Made by a program: the position numbers and the translations under genes
Shown: positions 1 through 12,589 of the stretch, piece by piece
Numbering within the stretch: position 1 is the stretch's first letter
Layout: each line of letters begins with the position of its first letter
Notes under the pieces: generated by a model
What the model was told of the DNA's origin: nothing
Databases searched by the model: none
The model's input: only the letters and a program-made list of their open reading frames with translations
Assembly (NCBI GenBank): GCA_033065855.1
Contig: JAVXUO010001518.1
Location: 29,498 to 93,497, forward strand
DNA from: Escallonia rubra
Taxonomy: Eukaryota; Streptophyta; Magnoliopsida; Escalloniales; Escalloniaceae
Reading direction: 5' to 3'
DNA: 64,000 nt

Positions 1-2909
1 GTAAGTTCCTTAGCCATTCGGTCTGGTTGCCCCTGCAGCTAAAGCAAGAAACTCTGTTGACATGGCAAAATCAGTGATGCAAGTTTGTTTCTTCGAACCC
101 CATGATATTGCTCCCCCACCAAGTGTGAAAATCCATCCACTTGTGGAAGCATAATCCTCCCGATTCGTAATCCAACTGGCATCTGTGTATCCTTCCAAAA
201 CAGAAGGATACCCATTATAACATATGCCGAAATCCATGGTTCTTTTAAGGTACTTAAAGACCCTATATATTGCATTCCAATGCATATTACTAGGACAACT
301 AGTATATCTACTAAGTTTTCCTACTGCATAAGCAATATCCGGTCTAGTACAAGTCATGGCATACATTAAACAGCCTATTGCACTCGCATATTCTAGTTGT
401 CTCACAGCTCTACCATCATTAGGAGACAACTTAATACTCTCATCGAACGGAGTACTAACTGGTGTGCTGCCCAAATGGTCAAACCTTCTTAAGACCTTTT
501 CAATATAATGAGATTGTGACAAGGTTATGCAACCATTATTCCTTATGATTTTAATTCCTAAAATCACGTCAACAACACCCATGTCCTTTATTTCAAAATT
601 ATCGGACAAGAATTTCTTTGTCTTTACAACTTGTTCCAAGTCAGTACCAAAAATGAGCATATCATCTACGTATAAGCAAATGATAACTCCCTTACCGCCA
701 TCGAACTTGCTGTACACACACTTATCCGATTCATGTATTTTAAAACCATTAGACATCACAATTTGATCAAACTTTTGATGCCACTGCTTAGGGGCTTGCT
801 TAAGTCCATACAAGGACTTAACCAGTGTACAAACTTTATGTTGTTGCCCACGTACAACAAACTCTTCCAGTTGTTGCATGTACACCTTCTCATCTAATTT
901 ACCATTTAAGAATGTTGTTTTAATATCCATTTGATGAATTACTAACTTATGGATGGAAGCCAATGCTATAAGCACCTTGATAGTGGCTATCCTTACAACT
1001 GGTGCATAAGTGTCAAAGTAATCGACACCTTCCTTTTGGGAAAATCCCTTAGCCACTAACCTTGCCTTAAAATTTTCAATTGATCCATCAACCCTTAAAT
1101 TTTTCTTGAAGATCCATTTACAACCAATGGGTTTAGAACCAGGAGGTAAATCCACCAGTTTCCATGTTCTATTTCCCATGATTGAATCAATCTCTTCATT
1201 TATTGCTTCTTTCCAAAAAGAAGAATCTTGAGATTTCATGGCCTCTTCATAAGTCTTAGGGTCGGATTCCAAATTTAAGACAATCGATATGGAGTTTTGT
1301 ATTGCAGTCCTAGTTCCTTCTACCAAATACATGTAGAAATTGGGTCCATAGGTTTTAGTAATTCTCATTCGTTTGCTCCTCCTAGGTTCCACTTCATTTT
1401 CATGGTTTTCCTCAACTTCATGTTGACCTTCCTTTTGCTCAACTTGCTTAGGAAGTGATTGGAACCTACTTTAATAAAATATGACATCTCCAGATTTAAT
1501 GATATTGGTTTTAGTATAATCAACATTCTGTTCCACTACCATGAACCTATATGCTTTACTTTGAAAAGCATAACCAGTGAAAATACATTGAATGCCTCTT
1601 TCACCCAATTTCTTTCTTTTTAGTTCTGGAAATCTTACGATGGGCTTACAACCCAAACCTTAAAATACTTCATATCAGGCTTCCTTTTCTTCCATAATTC
1701 ATAAAGAGTAACATTATTCCCCTTAATAGGAACTCTATTTGATATGTAGCAAGCCGTTAATAAAGCTTCCACCCAAAATCCTTTTCCTAGACCCGAGTTG
1801 GAGAGCATGGCATTAACCATTTCGACTAATGTCCGATTCTTTCTTTCTGCTACACCGTTCTGTTGTGGTGTATACGGTGCAGAAAGTTCATGTACTATGC
1901 CATTTTATTCAAAGAATGGTGGCTCATAGTACTCCTCACCCCTACCAGTTCTAAGCACTTTTATTTTGGCATCACAAAAATTTTCTACTTCATTTTTATA
2001 TGTGACAAAACTAGGCATGTCATCATTTTTATTATGCAACAAATAAACATAGCAATACCTAGAATAATTATCAATAAAAGTCACATAATATGAGTTTCCT
2101 CGTAACGAAGGAGAGGAGTGAAAATCTCCTAAATCACTATGTATTAAATCTAAAATCTTAGACTCTCTTTGTCCATTTTGAAAAGGAGCTCTACTGATTT
2201 TAGTAAGCATACACGTCTTGCAAAATCCTTTATCTACATGCATCCTAGGCAAAAGATTCAATTTCACCATGTCATTAAGTTTCCTAGTATTAACATGTCC
2301 TAAACGATTATGCCAAAGGAAAGACTGTGACTCAATAATATAAGCATAAATAATATTCTTATTATTAATATTGAGCTTGATAAGCATACAACCCGAGACT
2401 AAATTCTTCCTAATTTCTGGCACATGATAGACATTGTTAAGGGTGACAACTTTTCCGGATGTAAACTCTAGCTCCACATTTCCTTTACCCGCAATTTGCA
2501 CAATTGAAGAATTTCCCATGTAAAGAATGCTTCCATCCTTCACCGGTTCATAGGTTGTAAAAAACCTCTTGTCTTTTCACACATGCCTTGTCGCATCCAA
2601 ATCAATCCACCATGCGTTGTCATCTTCAAGGACATTTGCCTCACTGATTACCGCGACTAAATTATTTTTGGTCGCCTTTTTCTGTTTCTTCAAGGTACGA
2701 CAATCACGCTTATAGTGCCCTGGTTTGCCACAGTGAACACTTTCCTTTGTGTTTTTTCTTCTTGTCCTTGTCGTTGTCGTCATTTCCTTGAAGCTTCCTT
2801 TTCTTGTTCTCACGGGAGTTCTTCTTGGATGATTCTCTTTCTTCCATGGCCAAGATTTTAGAAACGCCCACGCTTTTAGACTTTTCTTCCTTGCGCAAGT
2901 CTTCCTCAA
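1..2909 (-). pseudogene. Degenerate Ty1/copia gag-pol (element A), zinc knuckle to RNase H
   Basis: Read right to left the domains are: gag zinc knuckle and a decayed protease (2577-2909, DLDATRHV where D-S/T-GA is expected), GAG-pre-integrase (LWHNRLGH), integrase core (1905-2543), integrase C-terminal part (1471-1820), then reverse transcriptase and RNase H (10-1392). The RT keeps SLYGLKQAPKQW and the catalytic LYVDD box. The integrase has lost its second acidic residue: RTGRGEEY stands where RTDRGGEY is usual. At least four frame breaks or stops separate the pieces. The element runs off the left edge, so its 3' end and LTR are not visible. Its gag start and 5' LTR are also missing, because sequence from a different copia element abuts it at about 2900. 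It is a dead copy. Confidence 0.93.
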
Positions 2910-5244
2910 TCCGAAGATGACACTGTAGCCGCCGGAAAAATAGTTTCTTCAAAAACAACATGTGGTGTAACATGTACACGCCCACTGTCGATGTCCATGC
3001 ATTTGTAACCTTTATGAATTGGACTGTAGCCAAGAAATATGCATGCTTTTGACCGGTAATTTAATTTGTGTGTAGTATAGGGCCGAAGACACGGATAACA
3101 TAAGCAACCAAAGACTTTTAGGCGGTGAAAATCCGGAGGTTTACGAAATAATTTTTCCAATGGGCATAGATTTTTAAGTAGTGGGGAGGGTAGTCTATTG
3201 ATGAGAAAAACAGCAGTGCTAAAGGCATCATCCCAAAATCTCGGAGGGAGATGTGCATGAGCAAGAAGAGAAAGACCGGTTTCAACGATATGCCGGTGTT
3301 TACGTTCAGCGGCCCCATTTTGCTCATGCGTGTGTGGGCACGATAAGCGGTGAAAGATGCCATTTTGCTTGCAGAAATTTTGAACAGGACGATATTCACC
3401 ACCCCAATCAGTCTGGAGAGTTCGAATTTTATGGCCTGTTAAATTTTCCACTAACTTTTTAAATTGAATAAAAACATGCAAGACATCGGATTTGAGTTTT
3501 AGAGGGAATATCCAAACATAACGACTGAAGTCATCAATGAAGTGAACATAATAACGAAAACCTTGATGAGAGACAACAGGAGAAGGCCCCCATAAATCAC
3601 TATATATTATTTCCAAAGGAAATGAAGACATTACATGAGAGGACTGAAAAGGAAACCGGTGACTTTTGCCAAGATGGCACGCGTCACACGTAAGACTGGT
3701 TTTATTCTTGTCAACTGGAATAGAGAACCTAGACACTACTTGAGAGACAATACTGGCAGAAGGATGTCCCATCCGATTGTGCCATAGCATGAGCGGCGCA
3801 CGGACACCAACTAGAGCAGCAGGAGACAATGACATTAGAGATGATGGGGGTGATGACATGAGTTGATAGAGACCATTGTTAAGTCGGCCTTGAAGGAGGA
3901 CTGTCTTCGAAATGCGGTCCTTAACAAGAACACAATCAGGATGGAATTCAAAGAAAACATTATTATCAGTAGCGAATTGACTAACAGATAACAGATTTTT
4001 AGAAATGGACGGAACATGAAGCATGTTATTCAATTTAAATTTATTAGTGGAGCAATTTAATATAGAAGAGCCAACATGAGAAATATTCAGACCTGTACCA
4101 TCACCAACTAGAACTTGATCAGGACCATGATAATCAGTGCGCCGAGAGAGGTTATTAACATCATGTGTGATGTGATGAGTGGCGCCAGAATCAGGATACC
4201 ATGCAGGATCAAATGAGGAGGGAGAATGTGGTCCAGCGAGATAGGCAGCAGTGGGTGACTGGGAGGACTTGCGGGGCGCACGATGAGGACAATATGGACG
4301 AATATGACCAGGTTGATTGCAATGGTGACACACAATAGTGGAAGCAGATTTGTGATTTTGAGGATAATGACTAGTGGGTAACGGAAGAAGTGGTGGTTTG
4401 GAGGAGGAATTGCCTTCACGCCACTGGTTCCTATTGCGTTGTGAATGACCACCCCGTGAGTGCGAAGAGGATGAATATGGATGTGGCAGTGAATTAACGA
4501 CAGCATGGGCTTGGGGAAGAATGCTTTCACGAATCTGTTGGCGATCCAGATGAGATTCGTGAGTGAGTAGCATGGAATAGAGAGAGTCCAGAGATATACC
4601 CTCAGATCGTGTGGTTATAGAAGTGACAAAAGACTGATAATCCGAGCCAAGTCCAACCAAAATAGCATTAATAAGATCATCATCCGACATAGGTTGACCA
4701 ATAGCAGCCAAAGTATCACGAATGCGCTTCCCTTTTTGAAAGTAGTCATGCATAGACATATCACCTTTATTCAACTGATGAAGATCAGATCGAAGATTGA
4801 AGATCTTTGCCTTGGATTGTGACGCAAACATTCGATCAAGAGACAGCCACACAGCAGAGGAGGTGTGGAGGCCGAGCACCTGTGCCAAAATGGGCTCCGT
4901 AAGAGATGACAAAAGCCAGCTTAACAAAAGCTGGTCCTGTTTATGCCATGAAACATAAGCAGGATTCAGTTCCTGATGATCTTCATTAGACGAAGTGGGA
5001 TGAAGCACTGCAGGTTCAGATGGTGGGGAGGGAATAGTGGTTTCAGAGAGTGTAAGATATTTCGGCGGCGGAACAGCAGTACCATATCAAAACTTAGAAG
5101 ATCATAACCACGTAGAAGAGGAAGAAATTGACTCTTCCATAGGAGATAGTTTTCAGTGTTGAGTTTCACTGAAATTAGGTGCTGAACATGAGCAAGAGGG
5201 AAGGGGAGGTTAAAGAATGATGAAGAGTTGGAGTTACTGGTCAT
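2906..5244 (-). pseudogene. Ty1/copia gag-protease-integrase fragment (element B)
   Basis: The gag begins at the ATG at 5244 (LNTENYLLWKSQ, typical of copia gag), loses frame near 5088, and continues in a long open frame (2906-5008). Domains in order are gag/UBN2, zinc knuckle (CHHCNQPGHIRPYC), protease (PDSGATHHIT), GAG-pre-integrase (LWHNRMGH) and integrase. The integrase keeps its acidic residues (YSDLWG, QTDWGGEY and the E of EQNGAAERKH) and the C-terminal region through FLGYSPIHKGYKC. The frame stops after the integrase; no RT or RNase H of this element follows. The next protein sequence is the zinc knuckle of element A. The style of the integrase C-terminus suggests the Ale/Retrofit lineage, with modest confidence. 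One frameshift and loss of the 3' half make it non-functional. Confidence 0.92.
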
Positions 5245-5351
5245 GGTGGTCAAATTTAGAAGACAGAATGAAATAATTGGATGACCGAATTTGAAAAGCA
5301 GGAAGAAAAATTGGTTTGGGTGGGCGAATGAAGAAGGCAGGAAACTGTTTA

Positions 5352-5365
5352 GGCTCTGGATACCA
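5352..5365 (-). other. Primer binding site of copia element B
   Basis: On the minus strand the sequence directly after the LTR end (...TTTCAACA) reads TGGTATCCAGAGCC, the usual initiator tRNA-Met primer site of plant copia elements. It fixes the inner LTR edge at 5366 and the direction of transcription as leftward. Confidence 0.85.
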
Positions 5366-5525
5366 TGTTGAAAATAAGAGAGAATGAATGTTCTGATCTC
5401 ATTTTGCTCATTGTTGTACAGGGCACTCTATTTATATTTGCTTATCTACATTTGAAATCTTGTACATAGATAAGATAACTATACATTTGAACTATCAGGT
5501 TGTTTAGATTTCTTGGATACTTCAA
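5366..5525 (-). repeat. Partial 5' LTR of copia element B
   Basis: The LTR ends in CA at the primer site. On the minus strand it has a TATA-like AAATATAAATAG about 100 bp before its end. Its upstream part is not recognisable beyond about 5525, where sequence of another LTR begins, so only about 160 bp is assigned. Confidence 0.65.
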
Positions 5526-5529
5526 TAAT

Positions 5530-6045
5530 GTCCCACATCGATTATTCAGAGAAGGTTACAACTTGACCCTAAGTATATAAGTCTTGTCTTACATTGGTTA
5601 TTTAGAGAAAGTCACTACTTATCTCTAAGTATATATGTGTTGTCTTGTATTGTGTTTTAAATATACAAGAGACAAAGAGAGAATAGTCCTTCTTTGAGTA
5701 GGAAGAGTCCTTTTTTTACTAGGTCAAAGATAGAAGAGTCCTTCTTTGAGTAGGTAAAGAGAGAAGAGTCATTCTTTGAGTAGGTAAAGAGAGAAGAGTC
5801 ATTCTTTGAGTAGGAATAGTCTTTCTTTGGAAAGAGAATAATCCTTCTTTGAGAGGGTTTGTATGAGAGGGTATGTAGAGAGAGACAAGGGTATGTAACC
5901 TCCAGTGACAAACATAGTGAAATCGCTGCTACCACCGTGGAATAGACTTTCACCGAACCACGTAAATCTTGTGTCTCTATTTTCTGTTATTTTTTTTTAT
6001 TCTCTTCTTTATTTCTTGGTGCGAAATCTAATATATTCATTTAAC
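5530..6045 (+). repeat. Decayed plus-strand copia-type LTR with internal minisatellite
   Basis: It starts TGTCCCACATCG, a common plant LTR opening, followed by a diverged local duplication (TGTCTTACATTGG at about 5583). Near its right end it has ACCACGTAAATCTTGTGTCTC and a T-rich tract, typical of the R/U5 part of Tnt1-like LTRs. Between 5680 and 5870 lies a minisatellite of about 30 bp units (variants of AGAGTCCTTCTTTGAGTAGG), six or so copies. No matching TSD was found, so the outer edges are approximate. No internal retrotransposon sequence follows, so it may be a solo LTR. Confidence 0.5.
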
Positions 6046-7191
6046 ACTAACGAACATTAAGGACAAATATAAAATAGCAATGGGGGTTTCCTATTCATAG
6101 TAATCAATCGAATTAATGGCAATCAGGGCTAAATGATGATGAGCACCTATAATATCATCTCATTCTCCTTTTCTGGTTTTCCTAATGACCGAATTTCACA
6201 CAATTATTACAACAACAAAAAAAGGAATTGAACATAGGAACCATTTCTCAATATGTACTAAAGATAGTTTCGAATTGCATTGGGATTCTATTACTACCAT
6301 CAAAGTTAAAGAAATAGTCAATATGCACATTACAATGTAGGATCCAAGCGCTGTCTCAAAGTACAAAAATGACAGCATCATATGATTCTCTAATCCATTC
6401 CAAAAACTTTAACCAGAAATAGAATGTCAGATTAATAACTTAGTCCTTCAAGCATCCATTTTTACAACTTCTCTTTCGCATAAAACCAAGTTAAATAACA
6501 GAGTGAAATATTGGAGGTAACATGAGAAATGCAGGTTGCAGTATCTATACAGATATTCCACCATAAGCAATTGAATACTTTTAATTGTTTCCTCTCATCT
6601 CATCTATTTTTTATTTTTTTCATTGTATTAAGGAAACGGTTATTACACACGACACTCTTGAGGTTTACCCAAAAATACAATCAGCTCCTACTAACTATTT
6701 TAATTACAGTAAGCTACATTTTTTCAGTTCACAGAGTTAACATATCAGTGGCAAGACGATAGTACCCTTTGTAAAAAATTAAATTTACCCAACCAACCCA
6801 CAGCTCACACCAGTTCACCGCCAACACCCCGGCCGAATCACGCACGGCTACGTTCCACTGTGGCTCGACAATGCTACAACACAACCCCCACTGCCCTGCC
6901 GCCACCAATCTGCCCACTAATTCTAGAAGCATCACTTCACATAACGAAAAAAACTTCTAAAGAACCTCACCAATCAGCCCAGTTTTTGGCTTCCAAATAA
7001 CTTCAATTCAAGTCTTTTCAGGATTTTCATTCTTCTTCGTACCGGCTTTGGATCCAAAAACTGCAGCAAGAACTTTTGTCTCCCCTAAACCAAACAAAGT
7101 CACCAACAAAAAAATTAGATTTTTGAGGGAGGGGGGGTGGAAATCCATAAATGAACCAAATAACCCCATAAAGCAGTAAACATAGTTAGAC
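6046..7191. other. AT-rich intergenic stretch, no gene seen
   Basis: Short open frames only, none with a recognisable domain. A more GC-rich patch at 6790-6920 has no supportable coding signal. Confidence 0.6.
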
Positions 7192-7300
7192 ATATAAATT
7201 CATATCAAATCCATAAAACTACTACATACATAAATTCATATCAAATCCATAAAACAACTACATACATAAATTCATATCAAATCCATAAAACTACTACCTT
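7192..7300. repeat. Three-copy tandem repeat of about 39 bp
   Basis: The unit containing AATTCATATCAAATCCATAA followed by AACTACTACATACAT is repeated three times with few changes. It is not coding. Confidence 0.85.
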
Positions 7301-7737
7301 TATTTCATTGAGTATTGCCTTACTTTTTGCGAATTCGTAAGCTAAATTTAGTACGACATAAACATCAATCATAGAATACATAGGGAGCGCTTAATGATTT
7401 AAGCCAGCGTTGCATGTACTAAACGCGAAAAGTCAAATGCATCAAATCGAACAGAACGGAAGGGGGACCACTTTAAAAGAGAAAGGTCAAATATGAGAAC
7501 AACCCAGAAGCTCAAAATTCATGCACACAGACATTTAATGTGGAAAACTGGATACAATTACAACAATAGGATTCAAAAAGATTACAAACCCATCAAAGAA
7601 AAGCACAAGAATTTGACAGTTAATTTACTGAAAAACCATCCTACGATTTTGCAAAAGGTCAAAGACAAAAACCAATGGAACGGACGGAGAGAGTACATTT
7701 TGAAAGAGAAAGAAGTCAAGATTGAGAAGAACTCATA

Positions 7738-7820
7738 GGCTGTGTTTGGCGTGCCAGATAAGTCAGTCGGATAAGGCCGGATAAGCCAGGATAACATATC
7801 CTGGCGGATAAGGCGGGATA
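7738..7820. repeat. Left terminal and subterminal repeats of the PIF/Harbinger element
   Basis: The terminal inverted repeat is followed by clustered GGATAAG motifs, including CCGGATAAGCC and GGCGGGATAAG. These are likely transposase or accessory-protein binding sites, by analogy with the family. Confidence 0.75.
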
Positions 7821-8443
7821 AGATAATTCTCATGTCCAGCGTTTGGATCCAACCAGGATTACATGCCAGATAATCTGTTATATCCTGCTGATTGTGTTTG
7901 GCAGCACACCGGATATAGGTCAGATAAGATAAAAAAATATATATATATATCAAAGTCTCCTTTGCACCATTTTGTCTTCATAAAAAGTTTGTTATTAGTA
8001 CTATTAGCAGTAGTTACGTGCACAACCATCGCTAAAACAAAAGGTTTCTTCAAGCGCAATTCCTATGCAGCAAAACCTCTTGTTAACATAATTTTTTCCG
8101 ATCATTGCCAATCAGAGTAACAAAAGTAAAAGATCATTTGATCACAAGGTTACTTTTCTTTCTATGATGTTAACAAAAGGAAACATGCAATCTCAAATTC
8201 TTATCTATTCACAAATTGACATGAATACTGCCTGAAGGTCAGCAAGAAAACCTGTAAACCTAAAACATGCATTCTCAAATTCTTAACAAAAGGAAACATG
8301 CAATCTCAAACATGCATGAATACTGGATTTTGATACCTAAAACATCAGATATATAGTGAATTCATAGACAACCATTCATCAAGGTGTCAAATGGATAACA
8401 ATTCATCATTATATATCATCCATAAACCTAAAAGTTCAACCAC

Positions 8444-8680
8444 GATGACAACTGAAAACCGGCAGAAAAGTGATAGTGCAAAATAATAGTCATCGCTACA
8501 AGTCCATAGATGACAACTAAAAACCGGTAGACAAGTGGTAGTCCAAAATAATAGCCATCGCTTCAAAGTCCATCGATGAAAACTAAAAACTGGTAGACAA
8601 GTGGTAGTACAAAATAATAGATGTCGCTACAAGTCCATCTATGACAACTAATAACCGGTAGACAAGTGGTAGTAAATTAA
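8444..8680. repeat. Four-copy tandem repeat of about 66 bp in the PIF element
   Basis: Units begin ATGACAACTRAAAACCGG and continue with AGACAAGTGGTAGT and AAAATAATAG. The copies are imperfect. The repeat lies downstream of the Myb/SANT-like gene. Confidence 0.85.
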
Positions 8681-8770
8681 GCTACATATCGGTATTAAGT
8701 AACATGTGAGCATACGATGCTTTAGCATCATCAGGCAAGCAAGCAGAGAAACACATCAACAATCTCCTAT

Positions 8771-9658
8771 TTAGCAGCAATTTTGTGTCACTTGAAGTCG
8801 ATCAAGCTTCGAAGCAAAGTCGATCCTGCAAAGCTCTTCATAAACTTTCTTCCTACCAAGGGATGCATCTTTAGTGTGACCAAGCCTTTCTGCCAGCATT
8901 TCCATCCTTTTGCCAGTAGCCTCCATATATGTTTCAAACATAGTCGTTAAGTTTTGCAATCCACTACTAAACCCATCAGTCATGCTACCTCGTGTCCTTC
9001 TCTTCGTGATTGGCTTTGTTGCAAATCCAGTCATAGGTACAGACATATCCATGTCATCCCAACCAGTAGTACCATCGTCGCGGTCTAGATCTTCCGGGTC
9101 ATTACCTGGAGCTTCAGCTGCTTGTCTAGTAGCTCAATCCTTACCAAATATAAATCCAAGTTGATCATGCTTGAATAATGGTTTATTAAGCAGGCCCTTG
9201 GCTTCCGAGTGACTCTGCAAAGACCTAATTACAATCTCGTGCAAAAAGTTAGAATTGGTAAAAAGGAAAAAAACTAAAAGAAATAATCGCTAGTTACCTT
9301 CAAGTAAGCTTCCCATTCTGTACCCTTAACCTCAACAGAATGCAGTGTCTCGTTCAATCCAAAGCCAGATGATCCAAGCATATCTGTCACCACATAGTAC
9401 ATTCTCTTCAACCCCTTGTACTTGGACTCGATGTGAGGCGTTGTAAGAAGATTACAACCCGGTAATTTTTCTTCCATCTGTTTCTCAATATGCGAGAATG
9501 TTCCAGGCTTGAATCATGTTTCATGTTTCCTGTTTCCTTCCTTCCCTAACACAGTCTTCCATTATATCCAAAAACGTTTGTTCTTCAATGGTGGTCCAAA
9601 CCCGACGATTTCCTTTGTCTTTGGAGGTAGCCTTTCCTTTGTTTTTGGAGCTAGCCAT
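8771..9658 (-). pseudogene. Myb/SANT-like DNA-binding protein of the PIF/Harbinger element
   Basis: This is the second protein that PIF/Harbinger elements need for transposition. It is thought to bind DNA at the element ends and bring the transposase to the nucleus. Translation from the ATG at 9658 gives a basic N-terminus followed by RRVWTTIEEQTFLDIM, the first Myb/SANT helix. A small lesion near 9510-9530 (local GAAACAT repetition) shifts frame. The domain then resumes with FKPGTFSHIEKQM, SKYKGLKRMYYVV and GFGLNETLHSVEV. A GT-AG intron (9215-9297) joins WEAYLK to SHSEAKGLLNKP. The second exon (9214-8771) has one TGA where an arginine codon is usual (FGKD*ATRQ) and ends in a helical C-terminus. 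With one frameshift and one stop, this copy is probably inactive. Confidence 0.82.
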
Positions 9659-9972
9659 TCCTGTGCAAAAATTCATAAGTCAATTACAACAACTAAACGT
9701 CAATTCACAATTTCTTCAGAATATCATAAGTCAACAGATAGCCTTAAAATACAATCATAATTCAATCAACGTTCTTATAATAGAACCAAAATTTAGTCCA
9801 CGCTCTTAAAATACAACCATAAGTCAATCCACGTTCTTAAAATACAGACATAAGTTCATCCACGCTCTTAAAATAAAGTCACAACGTCTACAAACAATTT
9901 TAAATTACAATCTCATGCTTGGCCTCTCCATTCATCAAACATTTCTTTGGCCAAGTTGTCTCTCCATTCCGT

Positions 9973-11289
9973 TCACTGATCAGATGTTTCAATGATAGTG
10001 ATTGCATCACCATCCAAGTCAGTTTGTTCTTCAGTCGCCATATCTAGCTCAGCCTCCATTGGGTCCACAACCATTTCAGTTCGTATAATATTATGCAGCA
10101 AACAACATGCTGTAATTATACGTCCTTGTGTTTTAACAGGATAAAAAGACGGACTGCGCAAAATAGCCCATCTTATCTTCAAGAGGCCAAAACATCTCTC
10201 TACGACGTTCCTAGCAGAAGAATGCTTCAGGTTGAAGAGTTCTTGATATGTAGTTGGTGGAGGTCCATCTCTCCATAATGACAAATGGTATCTCGTGCCT
10301 CTATATGGTGACAGGGAACCCTAGCCGTTTGTATAACCGGCATCAACAAGGTAATAATAACCTAACATAAAAAATAATGTCTCTTAAGAAAGCAGTATAT
10401 GTAAGTAGAAATATCAAATGACCTAACTTTTAACACAAAATTACCCATAGGAATCCTTAATCTATTTCTCCAGCTAATAGCATCTTTAAGCATCCTAGAA
10501 TCAGTAGTTGAACCGTCCCAACCTGGCAGTACGTAGATACACTTCAAATCCTGAGAACAAACTCCTAATACATTGGTTGCAATGTCACCCTTTCTTGTAT
10601 GATATCTCGGTTGATCCTCTTCTGGCACACGCATTCTAATATAGGTCCCATCTAAAGCCCCTAAGCAATTCTATAACCACAAAGAATATAAAAGAAGGAA
10701 TTAGTCTCTTGTTAAAAGTAGCATGCTGCATTAAAGCATTTCCATTTCTCAAAAAAATAGAACTTCTTCGTACCTTAAAGCATTTCCATTTCTCATCGGT
10801 GCAATTTTTAGTGACAGGATCTGGTGCACTAAGTAAAATGCCTTGTAAACGTAACACTGAGCGCAATACTGCATTAAAGTGTCTGCTAACGGTTTCCCCC
10901 GACCTTTGGAACTCAAACTTGATTCTACGATTTTTCTCATGATGACCAAGTATATTCAAAAAAATTGCTACCTTATCCTCTATACCTACCTCTCCCTTAG
11001 CTTTTAACCCGCCAGTTGTACGAAGAAGTCCACATAATACACGAAATGTGTGTCTATCCATCCTTAGTTGTTCTATGCAATTGACGTCGCTCATATTAAT
11101 CAAACGATTCAACCTTTCTATCCGAGTCTGCTTTCTATAAGATGAACGCTCCTTCAAAACAAATTTTTGGTAGTGCCTCTGAGCAGTAAAATGTAGCACC
11201 ACAAGAAGCATATACATAAATTGAATCTGCAAATGTATCTCCTCAAGAACAAGGTAAACTGCAATCGCTTCATCTCTTTCATCAGCCAT
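9973..11289 (-). pseudogene. PIF/Harbinger DDE transposase, near-intact with one in-frame stop
   Basis: The transposase cuts and rejoins the element ends. Three exons are inferred: 11289-10774, 10670-10445 and 10361-9973. They are joined by short GT-AG introns (103 and 83 bp) that restore frame exactly, giving WKCFK/NCLGALDGT and IPMG/YYYLVDAGY. The N-terminal half carries the helical region usual before the catalytic core (DRHTFRVLCGLLRTTGGL, about residues 85-165). The DDE_Tnp_4-type core keeps all three acidic residues: D in GALDGT, D in YLVDAGY and E in SARNVVERCFGLLK. Length is about 376 codons. The only lesion seen is a TAG (10321-10323) after DAGYTNG. The ATG at 11289 is the first in frame; upstream sequence looks like a leader. 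Confidence 0.88.
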
Positions 11290-12560
11290 GTTACGCAATC
11301 AAACACCACTAATGCATAAAAAAAAGGTCAATGAGGACACCAAAATGCACAACAGTAGCTTCTACCTAAAAGCAACAAGCCAACCATGAGCTGAGAATTA
11401 ATAACTACCTAACAGTTGGCCACATTATGAAATTCAGCATTACTGACATGCTTTAGTGTGATTTTGCCATCAAATAATCACTATTGACATGCTTTAGTGT
11501 GAATTAATAACTACATAACTGGCTAAGTTGGCCAGATTATGAAATTTAGCATTATTGACATGCTAAGTGATTATGCTTTAGTGTGAATTAATAACTACAG
11601 ACTTTTTAGAGCAAAATCCAGTGTGAAACAATTATGAGTAAACAACTAAGTATGTCCTCTTTGATTTTTCTGCTAAGTGATTATCTAAGAACTAAAAGAG
11701 CATGTACATAGATGCATTTGCAAGGTAGACAAATAGATGAAACAGAAGACAGAAGCCTTGAAACTATAAAATACCCATACTTGGTTCAGCAATAGAATGA
11801 TCAATTTGAACCAATAGATTACTATTTTACTTTGTAGAGGCTTGAAATCACTGAAACCCTGAAATCATTTTACTAGGCTATCCTTTCAGAAAGGTCCATG
11901 CTTTCATTAATATGCAAAGTACAATCATGAATGCAAATCTGGAAAGCTTGTAGAGGCTTGAAATTGCACAATAAAAGCAAAAATACAAATGAAATGGAAA
12001 ACACAGTTTCTAAAAAATACACAGCCTATTGAAAATGCATCTGCTGAGAGAAGTGCGCAAGTGAAAGCTTAACACAAGAAAAAAAAGGCAAGAGGTGCCC
12101 CACAGCAGAGCACACATTTATGTTGATATTGTCAGGGAAGAAAAGGGAAGAAAAGGGAAGTCAGTCAAAGCAAAACGAAGATAATAGTCACTTGAATTTC
12201 TGTCATTTTAGTGCTCTTATCAAAGTCAAGGTAAACCTAAACACGTGCTCACAAGCATAATCAGTTGCATGAGAATTAACAATTTCAACAAAGCACGATC
12301 ATCTCTACAAAACAGAGAAGCTAAATCCATACACTTTGTCACTACAGGACTAGTAGCAATTAACCTTTACTGAGAAAAGGGTGTGGAATTAGTTAAAGAA
12401 AGATACTCCACTTAGCCACACCAGAGAGTATATAATCAGTTGGATTAGAAGGGCTAGAGTAAGAAGAAAAATAGAAAGAAGATTTATAATATAACCACAC
12501 TAATTGCAATTAATCATTGTTAAAGACCAACAAAAGGGTGCAACCTTTAGTTCAATTATC
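11290..12560 (-). other. Non-coding leader region of the PIF element
   Basis: No supportable coding frame. Direct repeats containing TTGACATGCTTTAGTGTGA and GAATTAATAACTAC recur at about 11440-11610. The region lies between the inferred leader exons and the transposase ATG, so it is probably a long 5' intron. Confidence 0.5.
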
Positions 12561-12589
12561 ATTTGTTGGAAAGAGTTGAAATGAGAAAA

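Noticed and set aside
4108-4530. 140-codon frame in the copia B region
   Set aside because: It is an out-of-frame shadow of the gag/protease sequence on the same strand.
7192-7300. CRISPR-like array (regular short repeats)
   Set aside because: Units are contiguous with no unique spacers, in a plant nuclear context; the same holds for the 66-bp and 26-bp tandem repeats.
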